DNA of 64,000 nt, from positions 6,399,001 to 6,463,000 of the forward strand of contig NZ_CP017659.1 in assembly GCF_015326965.1 (NCBI RefSeq), given 5' to 3'. This document shows positions 8,576 through 15,387 of this stretch, piece after piece. The notes beneath the pieces were generated by a model. That model was not told where the DNA came from, searched no databases, and saw only the letters and a program-made list of their open reading frames with translations. The stretch's first letter is position 1. The number at the start of each line of letters is the position of its first letter. A program made the position numbers and the translations under genes. Source of the stretch: Paenibacillus sp. JZ16 (lineage in GTDB: Bacteria; Bacillota; Bacilli; Paenibacillales; Paenibacillaceae).

Positions 8576-8976
8576 ATCGATACGTATGAGTTGACCACTC
8601 AACGAAAACGGGGCTAGCTATATTGGACCCGAACGGTAACGTATTTATGAGGATCGAGATACAAGCGGACGGTGCGTTAGATGCTGCATGGATCAACGAT
8701 GTAATTGTAAGGACACTCCAGTTAATCATGCTACCCGATAAAGTGGCCATCGAAGGATTCTCTCATGGGTCGACTGGTTCGTTTGTAGGACGATAGTATG
8801 CAATAGGTTGTGCAATCCCCGTATCGGACTGCATGACGAAAGCAGAATTAAGTCGAAGTAGCACCTACCCAGCTCAAAAAATTCGCTACTGGGTTGGGGA
8901 AGGATCAAAAGAGGATTAGATCTTGCCTATATACAAACGTTGGATGGTATGGGAAGGAAATCTCATGCATTTAATA
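8572..8976 (+). pseudogene. Broken RuvC-like Holliday junction resolvase of phage type
   Basis: From ATG 8572 the frame reads MNRYV, a TGA (8587), then VDHSTKTGLAILDPNG. This fits the G(V/I)D.STKTG opening of RNase H-fold phage resolvases, with the glycine codon turned into the stop. It continues with VAIEGFSHGS, which contains the second conserved acidic residue, to another in-frame stop at 8794. After a frameshift it resumes at 8855 as EVAPTQLKKFATGLGKDQKR, the conserved C-terminal block of this family. Two stops and at least one frameshift make it non-functional. Family signatures on both sides of the lesions leave little doubt about its origin. Confidence 0.8.
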
Positions 8977-9061
8977 AATGAAATGACCCCCATATCCTTG
9001 GTCGGGCGGGGGTTAATCGGTAATATATTCCTCTCTATAATTATATCGTAAAGGGGATTGA
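8973..9061 (+). repeat. Copy 2 of the promoter-like repeat
   Basis: This copy matches 7371-7457. It contains TTGGTC (8998-9003), a 17-base spacer and TAATAT (9021-9026), and it ends a few bases before the ATG (9067) of a decayed phage gene. Conservation of the two hexamers and the spacer length, while surrounding bases differ, supports a former promoter of the prophage. Confidence 0.6.
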
Positions 9062-9066
9062 GGGTA

Positions 9067-9416
9067 ATGGCGATGGCATGGGGACAAGGAGAGCTCTTTC
9101 CAAAAGCAAATGAAGAGGTGCACAAAACTCCTGCTCGGAAAATATAAAGAGATGACGATGCCCTTAGCAGGATTTTGAAATAATCGAAGAAAATTTAAAA
9201 CAATTGGCCATCGATGGTGAAGCTGCTCGCCGCAACGATCAGGAAGATCTGAATGCTGATAAGACGGCCAACGCTACGATTCTGATTGAAAAGCAGCGTT
9301 GGGTATATCAGAGATATCAGTTTTATACACATCAGCTCCGGAGGGCATTCGACTTGATCCAAGGTGATGATGAAAGGAAGGCTGTCGGCTTTTTTGAATG
9401 TGACTACATATTTTAA
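9067..9416 (+). pseudogene. Decayed phage protein, possibly an ArpU-type late regulator
   Basis: The frame opens with ATG GCG ATG GCA TGG and encodes MAWGQGELFPKANEEVHK before a TAA at about 9145. A second frame (from about 9168 to the TAA at 9414-9416) encodes NLKQLAIDGEAARRNDQEDL and later KQRWVYQRYQFYTHQLRRAF. Together they look like one small phage protein split by a frameshift. An N-terminus with an L(F)P..(N/D)EE pattern and a C-terminal part rich in Arg/Tyr helices recall ArpU-family phage regulators, but the match is from memory and weak. The second frame alone has no good ribosome-binding site. Confidence 0.4.
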
Positions 9417-9460
9417 ATTCTATTGAATAAAAAACTTTAGAATTTTGTAGTTATAAAGTG

Positions 9461-9500
9461 AAAGCCTCTTCAGAGAAAAAACGGCTTTGCTTATTTTTTT
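9461..9500. terminator. Possible bidirectional terminator
   Basis: The arms aaagcc (9461-9466) and ggcttt (9483-9488) flank a loop with its own small ctct/agag pairing, and a T run (9491-9500) follows on the plus strand. It lies between the decayed phage gene and the convergent two-gene cassette. The stem is short, so the call is tentative. Confidence 0.4.
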
Positions 9501-9718
9501 CGGTTTTTAAAATAAATCATGAAAGAAATTATAATTAGCAATATTCCTATTCCTATGGTGATATTACTTATATTCCAGATAAAATTTGGAGTGCTCAAAA
9601 TTAAATATTTTAATTCGTTAGTATTAGTATCTAGTTTTAGGTAAAGTAGTATTTTTTCAAATAAGCCAATAACAACGATGAATATACCTGATAAAAAGAT
9701 ATTTGAGATATCTCTCAA
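9491..9718 (-). CDS. Small membrane protein (75 aa) of an AT-rich two-gene cassette
   Basis: The start is TTG at 9718, preceded by aaggaggt ten bases upstream; that site overlaps the stop codon region of the gene before it. The product has two hydrophobic helices (IFLSGIFIVVIGLFEKILLY and ITIGIGILLIIISFMIYF) joined by a short loop, and it ends in a basic tail (KNRKK). No family is recognised. Tight coupling to a secreted protein gene suggests the two work together, for example as a secreted factor with its membrane partner or immunity protein. This is a guess from arrangement only. The codon usage is far more AT-rich than in flanking operons. Confidence 0.65.
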   Translation of the reverse strand: MRDISNIFLSGIFIVVIGLFEKILLYLKLDTNTNELKYLILSTPNFIWNISNITIGIGILLIIISFMIYFKNRKK

Positions 9719-9733
9719 TTATAACTGACCTCC

Positions 9734-10363
9734 TTAGTTATTAAGATAAGATACTTTATATCTAGGAGTGAATTGAAGATATCCTATTTCCCCTTTTGGA
9801 ATGCTCCAACCATATGAATAGGTAACGGTAGCAGATGTAGACCAAGTAAAAGAAGCACCCATCTTAATATAATTCTTGTCTCCACCTGTTACGTTACTAC
9901 TATAGGATTCAGTAGTTGTTTTACCATCTGCCTTATTTATTGTACAGTGAGTAGCGCTGTATTTACAGTCAATATCTGGAGTCATCTTTAATGGAGTTCC
10001 TAAGGAATTATAATTATTGGATTCTGTATAAAAGTCCATATTAATATAAGACAATGGGGTAACAGATTGATCTTGAAATGGTGATGATCCCGCAAGAATA
10101 TTTTTTTTAGAATAATCGAGTGAATCGTTCAATAAATTTCTGTATTCCTCTAGGCTAACCTCAGATCCATCAAGATTGAATGCTTCGACGATGAAGGTAT
10201 CATCTGTTTTATTATAAATAGCTGGTTTTCCATCTTTATCGACCAAGATATAATTTTCAGAATTATCATTAACGACATCGGCGTATGTGACATTATTAGA
10301 TGCCACTCCAGAGAACAAGAATGTAAAACAGAGAGTTAGAACTAGTGTGATTTTAGACTTCAT
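9734..10363 (-). CDS. Secreted protein of unknown function (209 aa)
   Basis: A good ribosome-binding site (ggaggt, then seven bases) precedes the ATG. The N-terminus is a classical signal peptide (MKSKITLVLTLCFTFLFSGV, with cleavage likely near residues 22-29). The mature part starts with a segment resembling a short propeptide or PepSY-like fold (ENYILVDKDGKPAIYNKTDD). It ends in a polar, Ser/Thr/Tyr-rich region with alternating beta pattern (KMGASFTWSTSATVTYSYGW), typical of secreted beta-sandwich or toxin-like proteins. Two cysteines (DCKYSATHC) lie close together. I recognise no family. The gene is intact and AT-rich, and it is followed after 15 bases by a small membrane protein gene, which marks a recently acquired cassette. 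Confidence 0.7.
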   Translation of the reverse strand: MKSKITLVLTLCFTFLFSGVASNNVTYADVVNDNSENYILVDKDGKPAIYNKTDDTFIVEAFNLDGSEVSLEEYRNLLNDSLDYSKKNILAGSSPFQDQSVTPLSYINMDFYTESNNYNSLGTPLKMTPDIDCKYSATHCTINKADGKTTTESYSSNVTGGDKNYIKMGASFTWSTSATVTYSYGWSIPKGEIGYLQFTPRYKVSYLNN

Positions 10364-10394
10364 TTAGTAGACCTCCGAAATATAGATTTATTAT

Positions 10395-10417
10395 TTGAAA
10401 GCTGCGCAGCAATTCAA
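10395..10417. promoter_or_regulatory. Imperfect inverted repeat upstream of the secreted-protein gene
   Basis: The 23 bases ttgaaa-gctgc-gcagc-aattcaa form an inverted repeat with one bulged base, centred on gctgcgcagc. On the minus strand the left arm also supplies a TTGAAT that could serve as a -35 box, followed 17 bases later by ATAATA, about 30 bases before the ATG at 10363. It is a plausible operator for the two-gene cassette. Confidence 0.45.
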
Positions 10418-10824
10418 AATAACCACCCAAATGATACTAATAATTTGAAATCATTACCATGAATATATTTGAATTAAAGCAATTAAATGTTAAAATATTA
10501 AAAAATATTATAAAAAAGTAAAATATATCTTTTTACTTTATGTTATTTTTTATGAAGTAAATTAAGAAAGGTTATCAGTTAATAAGGCATCGTATTTTTG
10601 AAAAGTTATTGGAATTGAATGGAAAATGAACACAATATAAATAAGTATGACTCTACTAAAACACCGCTACGAATTTCTGTGATGGGATGTAAGCATAGAA
10701 AAAGACGAGAATGACACGCACGGCTGCATGAAGGCGGTATTTGACCGTTGCGTCGATTCTCCACAAGTTATTTCTAAGTGTGCAATTAAAAATATAACTC
10801 CCCGATTAGCAGAAAACATAGATC
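10418..10824. other. AT-rich intergenic stretch, no gene seen
   Basis: The first part (to about 10560) is extremely AT-rich. The second part probably belongs to the 5' portion of the decayed phage surface protein that becomes recognisable at 10825, but no continuous frame can be drawn. No structured RNA was identified. Confidence 0.4.
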
Positions 10825-11267
10825 TAACACCGAAGAATTGGACCTTTGAAGGTTGGAATGACCAATCAAGCATGGGGCATTCTTGATACTTGGGAAAATG
10901 AAAGTAATTGGGTTTCTGGTGAGAAAAGAGAGTATGTTTTTGTTTATACCACTCAATACAAAAAATATCGTATTAATGTGACGGCTAACAACGGTGGTAT
11001 ATATGTAAGCATTGACGAATTAGAAATGATGAGTTAGATCACTGAACAAACTGAACCATCCACAGAGCCTACCGAACCTCTGACAGAGCCAGATAACAAT
11101 CGCGCACTGCTTGAAACTACATTGCATGACGAGGCTATAAAATTTGATCTTTCAATGAGTGAAGTAAACGCGTTTATCAATTGGTATGAAGATAAAGCAT
11201 CAGGAAGTGGCTCAATATCATTCGCTATTGATAAACATTGGAACAACGAGGGGCAATTTAAGTCCAT
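10825..11267 (+). pseudogene. Fragment of a phage tail or cell-surface protein with discoidin-like domain
   Basis: Frame 3 gives TPKNWTFEGWNDQSS. After a frameshift at about 10870, frame 1 gives WGILDTWENESNW and YRINVTANNGGIYVSIDELE. Together these match the second half of an F5/8 type C (discoidin) domain as found in many Paenibacillus phage and surface proteins. A TAG at 11035 interrupts the frame, which then continues with a Glu/Pro/Thr linker (TEPSTEPTEPLTEP) and a small domain with YDLSM-like DLSMSEVNAFINWYEDK. The protein is cut at about 11265, where terminase sequence begins. Missing N-terminus, one frameshift, one stop and a foreign 3' junction make it non-functional. Confidence 0.65.
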
Positions 11268-11630
11268 GACGGCAAGATGGTCGCCATGTCGCTCAGCTAC
11301 CGGTTAAGGGAATCATTATCGCCCCTTCGGCGGCTTCTTTTATTGCGGCCATCAAGAAGCGTGGTATCCTGCGTGTCATTAAGGCGGCAAATGAGGTTGT
11401 GAATGGGATCCGTCACGTAGCTTCAGCATTAGTTGAAGGACTCATCAAAACAATGACTGCTGTAAAGAGACATTCCGGGAGTTTAGCTCCTATGTTTGGG
11501 ATGAGAAGGCAGTTGCTTGCGGCGAAGATAAGCCGGTCAAAGAGAACGATCACAAAATGGACGGTCATCGTTATTTGTTCATACCATCGTGAAGCGTCGG
11601 GGTGGAGTGTTCTTCCCGGGGCAAGCGTGA
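11265..11630 (+). pseudogene. C-terminal remnant of a phage terminase large subunit
   Basis: Three frames together rebuild the nuclease half of TerL. Frame 2 reads VKGIIIAPSAASFIAAIKKR and KAANEVVNGIRHVASALVEG, the family's DPSA.sF...L.k.G segment. Frame 1 reads FREFSSYVWDEKA and GEDKPVKENDHKMDGHRY, the family's EF.sY.WD.. and GeD.PvKenDHamDAlRY block with its metal-binding Asp. Frame 3 carries the tail VKRRGGVFFPGQA and a stop at 11628. The ATPase half is absent. At least two frameshifts and the missing N-terminus show it is a relic of a former prophage packaging gene. Confidence 0.85.
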
Positions 11631-11909
11631 AAGGAGGAAAACCGTGTCATTACTGTGTCCGACAAATGAATATCAAAAGGAAGTTGAAGACATTATCATC
11701 CGGGTGCCCTAACTGCCGCATCACTGGAGGAAATGGAGCCACTACGAATGAAGCATCAGGCTGGCTAAACAGTGTCATAACTCTTATTGTAGACTGGCGG
11801 AGCGAAAAGTTATGACCACAAGCCATGTCGCTCCAGATATATGTCTGGAGCTGGAGACAATAAATGCCGAGCAGTGTAGATTGCGATAGACCCGGGATCT
11901 CTGCACCCC
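11631..11909. other. Further unassigned prophage debris
   Basis: No intact gene is seen. A ribosome-binding site (aaaggagg at 11629) precedes a GTG at 11644, but the frame soon ends. Short frames such as ATG 11812 to TAG 11887 (25 codons, MTTSHVAPDICLELETINAE) may be pieces of the portal-side genes that normally follow terminase, but they cannot be assigned. Confidence 0.35.
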
Positions 11910-12014
11910 CTATTCCATTTCCCTTCGGATTTGCTCCAGCATATCGCCGGCAAACGCGATGAGTTCATCCGGTTCGGAATCCGCAGATTTCTGAGCTCCG
12001 CCACTATACTGATG

Positions 12015-12668
12015 CTAGGCACGTTCTATAATCCGATGATACTTGGTAGGAAGCGTGCGCAGCCCCCATTCACCGCCTTTTTGTTTGGAGGAAACCACGC
12101 CTTCCTTCAGATAGTACAGCACTCGGCACAGGTTTAGCGTGTAGTACATAGGAGAGTCAGTGATGTCTTGTACCGCACCCTCCACGTCATGGAGAATGGC
12201 TTGTATGTAATGCTGCCGGTCAACGTGGGTAAAGATCTCTTGAACGGGTTTGCCGTATAGGGCAATGCCCCGATGAAAAATCACGGTGTAATGGGCGGCC
12301 AGGTCGGCGTCTTGGAATCCGCCGCATAGGTAATCGTCTTCGGTCAGGTATTTCTCGCGATGAAAGGCGGAATAGTGGAACTCGAATGGAGGCGGATAGA
12401 CGAGCTCCTGCAGACTGGATTCGAGGACTAGGCTCAGCTCCAACCCCTGTCGATTGAGCATTCCATCGTGGAACGTTATGATTTTTTTGGCCAGCCGTCT
12501 CATATGATCCCGGGTAAGCTTGTCCGCTACCACGAGCAGCAGATCGATATCGCTTGTGTCCGGGTTGAAGCAGCCCATAGCTAACGAGCCATGTAAGTAA
12601 ATGCCGACCAGATTGTCGCCGAGCTCCTCCTTAAACAAGTCGACCGCTTGATCCAAAACCCATTGCAT
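12015..12668 (-). CDS. Aminoglycoside adenylyltransferase-like protein, cut short by a stop codon
   Basis: The N-terminal nucleotidyltransferase domain shows the full Pol-beta-type signature GSLAMGCFNPDTSDIDLLLV with both metal-binding Asp residues. A helical C-terminal domain of the DUF4111 type follows (CRVLYYLKEGVVSSKQKGGE). This is the AadA/ANT(9) layout, whose members transfer AMP to streptomycin or spectinomycin; many chromosomal relatives have other or unknown substrates. The ATG at 12668 is preceded by aaaggtggggg; GTG at 12674 or 12692 is possible. The frame ends at a TAG (12015-12017), but the sequence beyond it stays open for 34 codons to 11910 and reads like the normal family C-terminus. 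About 34 residues are therefore lost and activity is doubtful. Confidence 0.75.
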   Translation of the reverse strand: MQWVLDQAVDLFKEELGDNLVGIYLHGSLAMGCFNPDTSDIDLLLVVADKLTRDHMRRLAKKIITFHDGMLNRQGLELSLVLESSLQELVYPPPFEFHYSAFHREKYLTEDDYLCGGFQDADLAAHYTVIFHRGIALYGKPVQEIFTHVDRQHYIQAILHDVEGAVQDITDSPMYYTLNLCRVLYYLKEGVVSSKQKGGEWGLRTLPTKYHRIIERA

Positions 12669-12867
12669 GTCCACTCGCCCCCCACCTTTCACCCTGTAAG
12701 ATATTTATCCATTATGTTCGGGAATTCTTTCCTTTGTCAATCTATTGATCCGTTCGTCCGTTTATAGTTGGAATTGGGGAGAGGGAGTCTAATAAAGCAA
12801 GCAGGGGATCTGAACGTACATATCGAAGTGAACACGTGACTATGTTTTATATTGAAAGGACGGAGTT

Positions 12868-13569
12868 ATGAACATTTTTCATGCTGACCAACCAAGTCAT
12901 ATTGAAGTATATGCAATCAAGAATTCGGACCAAATTCACGATGAGATGTTCCGTGCCTTGTTCAAGACGTTATCGCCCGATCGACAGGATTATGTATCCA
13001 AACTCAGAAGAGCGAGCGATTATCAGCGATCAGTACTTGGTGATGCCATGGTCCATCGAATCCTTCGGGATAAGCTGGGACTTGATCCGATGCATATGGA
13101 AATCATAAGAAACGCATATGGCAAGCCGTTCTTAAAGGAGCATGACAACCTGCATTTTAACATCTCCCATTCCGGGCATTGGATTGTATGCGCCGTTAGC
13201 AGCACGCCGGTCGGGATTGACGTGGAGAAAATGGAGGCGATCGATATGGATATCGCCAAACGCTATTTTCATATAACCGAGTTTAACGCGCTGTTAGACT
13301 GTGATCCTTCCGTCCGGCTTTCGCGCTTCTTTGATCTATGGACGTTAAAGGAAAGCTATATCAAGGCCGTTGGCAAAGGCCTGCATTTGCCGTTGGATTC
13401 TTTTGCATTGGAGCTGCAAGGAAGCGGGTGGGCACCTGTGCTTGGCGAGGACGGAGAGACCTACTATTTTAAACAGTATGCGGTGGAAGAAGGTTACAAG
13501 CTGTCGGTGTGCGGCATTAGCCGTCATTTCCCTGAGGATGTCCAATTCGTAACCGCTGAGGAGTTATGA
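12868..13569 (+). CDS. 4'-phosphopantetheinyl transferase, Sfp family
   Basis: The enzyme moves the phosphopantetheine arm of coenzyme A onto a serine of carrier proteins of polyketide and non-ribosomal peptide synthetases. The 233-residue length is typical for Sfp. The two magnesium-binding motifs are present: VGIDVE (Asp118, Glu120) and FDLWTLKESYIKAVGKGL (Glu162, Lys166). A phosphate-binding basic patch (FNISHSGHWI) also matches the family. The ATG follows aaaggacggag. It is a single gene with its own terminator. No synthetase genes occur in this window, so its carrier proteins must be encoded elsewhere. Confidence 0.93.
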   Translation: MNIFHADQPSHIEVYAIKNSDQIHDEMFRALFKTLSPDRQDYVSKLRRASDYQRSVLGDAMVHRILRDKLGLDPMHMEIIRNAYGKPFLKEHDNLHFNISHSGHWIVCAVSSTPVGIDVEKMEAIDMDIAKRYFHITEFNALLDCDPSVRLSRFFDLWTLKESYIKAVGKGLHLPLDSFALELQGSGWAPVLGEDGETYYFKQYAVEEGYKLSVCGISRHFPEDVQFVTAEEL

Positions 13570-13602
13570 GTTACGAGATATAAGTTATGAACGGGACCGG
13601 GA

Positions 13603-13642
13603 AAAACCAGCCCAAGGACGGTGCCCTTGAGCTGGTTTCTTG
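13603..13642. terminator. Terminator between convergent genes
   Basis: The arms aaaccagcccaagg (13603-13616) and ccttgagctggttt (13625-13638) pair nearly perfectly around acggtgcc. Runs of A on the left and T on the right allow it to serve both the Sfp-type gene and the convergent oxidoreductase gene. Confidence 0.8.
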
Positions 13643-13663
13643 GCGTTCTATAATAGAGGTGGA

Positions 13664-15238
13664 TCAGACAGGGCGCAGTGCCGGCCATGCCAGCTCGATG
13701 CCTTCACTGACGAGCTTTTGCTGGAAGCTGGCGAGTCTTTCTTCGTCGTTCCGGACTTCCGTCGGCAGAATATCATGGTCCAGGCAGTAGCTGAGACAAT
13801 ATCCGGCGGCCTCGCCGATGTTCCATTCTACGGGATGCAGCCGGTAGCAGCCATTGGTAATGTGGGTGACCCCGATGTTTTTGCTGGCAGCCAGCACATT
13901 CTTCATCCGTTTCGGAATTAAGCTGCCCAGCGGGATTTGGAACGGCAGGGACGAGATATCAATGTATGGGCGCTCGCCCGTGCTCGGATGCAGATCGATC
14001 CGGTAACAGCCGATACCGACGGAATCAGGGAACGTTTCCGAAGCGCCGTCCGGCCGCGATTCGGTTGCCACATGCTGCTCCAGGACCGTGAACTCGGCCT
14101 GAATTCTTCTCGCCTCACGGATGTAAGGATACATGGCCATCCCGTCTTCCGTTCCGACCACATCGGGACGCAGGCGAAGTCCGGGATAACCCTTCCCGCC
14201 ATCCGGCCGCGGCACCTCGGTCTGCAGCCAATACAGCAGGGACAAGCTAAGCTGTTTGGCTTGATAGATATGATGGTCGACCTCTTCCTTCGGAACATCG
14301 ATAATGGAGCCCAGCCAGTAGTCGTTTTGCGGCCAGTTCACAAGCGATACCGAGCTTTCGAACGTACCTTCCGCGAAATGTTTCGGGTCCAGGATTTGCC
14401 GGTATTGATAGAGCGGAAACTTACCGTGTCCCGGAAAGATCTCATACTCGACCGGCTCATTTGTGGACGGCTTGACGGCGGTCAGGCTTAACAGCTTATC
14501 CGGCCAGAAATCGGGTTTATATTCCCGCCAAAAATCGTAAAGGGCAGGCTTCTCGATCGTGTGGTCCTCCCCCTCCAGATAATCCACGGCAAAACAATAC
14601 GTAAAGCCCTGCATGTCCTGCGGTAGCGGATCGCCGTCAACGGCATGCGGTTCCCCTGTTTGGGATTTGGACTCGGCGCCGGTAACATATTCGATGCCCG
14701 CCAGCGGAAGCAAATCGCCGAGCTCGGTGGCATCCACGAAGAACGGAGCGTGAAGCGTAATTTGATCCTGCGTCTCAAGATGACGAACGGTTACGTTGTT
14801 CACGCGATCCCCTGAAACGTCGGCAGACTCTGGCGCATATTGATAGAGGATCTTAAGCCGACCGCTGTGAATGTACGGGGCCAGCATTTGTTGCAGGACG
14901 GCGAGGGCCGTGCGCGGCTCATGGCACAGCCGGCTCACGATGCCGCTGCCGGGGTTTAATTGCACATTGGATCTTGCCTTGGGAGTCATGGGGAAGTAAT
15001 CGCGATAGTACTGGCGGACGCCTTCGCGGAACTGCCGGTAGCTGCGCGTGCAACCAAAGGATTCAATCCACGGATGCTCGTCGGGCGGAACCGCCTGGCT
15101 GGTTAGCTGTCCCCCGATCCAAGTGGTCTCCTCGGTCATGATGACCGTCTTTCCTGATTTAGCGGCGGCAAGCGCAGCGGCAGTTCCCCCTGTCCCGCCG
15201 CCGAGAATGACGATATCGGCCTGCATTTCTCGTATCAT
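13664..15238 (-). CDS. FAD-dependent oxidoreductase (FAD_oxidored family)
   Basis: The 524-residue product starts with a Rossmann dinucleotide-binding site (DIVILGGGTGGTAAALAAA, residues 7-25). It then carries WIGGQLTSQ and FVDATELGDLLPLAG, all typical of the FAD_oxidored (PF12831) group. Its second half contains RRIQAEFTVLEQHV and KNIGVTHITNGCYRLHPVEW, the conserved C-terminal FAD-binding block. The ATG at 15238 has a clear ribosome-binding site (aaaggag). A longer frame to 15298 lacks one. Members often sit in carbohydrate or plant-polymer loci of Paenibacillus, but their substrate is unknown. It lies downstream of and on the same strand as an AraC sensor-regulator gene and could be a target of it. 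Confidence 0.85.
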   Translation of the reverse strand: MIREMQADIVILGGGTGGTAAALAAAKSGKTVIMTEETTWIGGQLTSQAVPPDEHPWIESFGCTRSYRQFREGVRQYYRDYFPMTPKARSNVQLNPGSGIVSRLCHEPRTALAVLQQMLAPYIHSGRLKILYQYAPESADVSGDRVNNVTVRHLETQDQITLHAPFFVDATELGDLLPLAGIEYVTGAESKSQTGEPHAVDGDPLPQDMQGFTYCFAVDYLEGEDHTIEKPALYDFWREYKPDFWPDKLLSLTAVKPSTNEPVEYEIFPGHGKFPLYQYRQILDPKHFAEGTFESSVSLVNWPQNDYWLGSIIDVPKEEVDHHIYQAKQLSLSLLYWLQTEVPRPDGGKGYPGLRLRPDVVGTEDGMAMYPYIREARRIQAEFTVLEQHVATESRPDGASETFPDSVGIGCYRIDLHPSTGERPYIDISSLPFQIPLGSLIPKRMKNVLAASKNIGVTHITNGCYRLHPVEWNIGEAAGYCLSYCLDHDILPTEVRNDEERLASFQQKLVSEGIELAWPALRPV

Positions 15239-15387
15239 TGACAGATTCTCCTTTTGGGATAGTTTCATAAATGATCCACAAGATAGCACCACAAACAAGT
15301 GACTATTCTAATTGTAGATTCTCTCCTGCAGGAAAAGTACGGGACACAGGTGACCTTTTTTGGTAATCTGATGCCGTTTTTTAAGGC

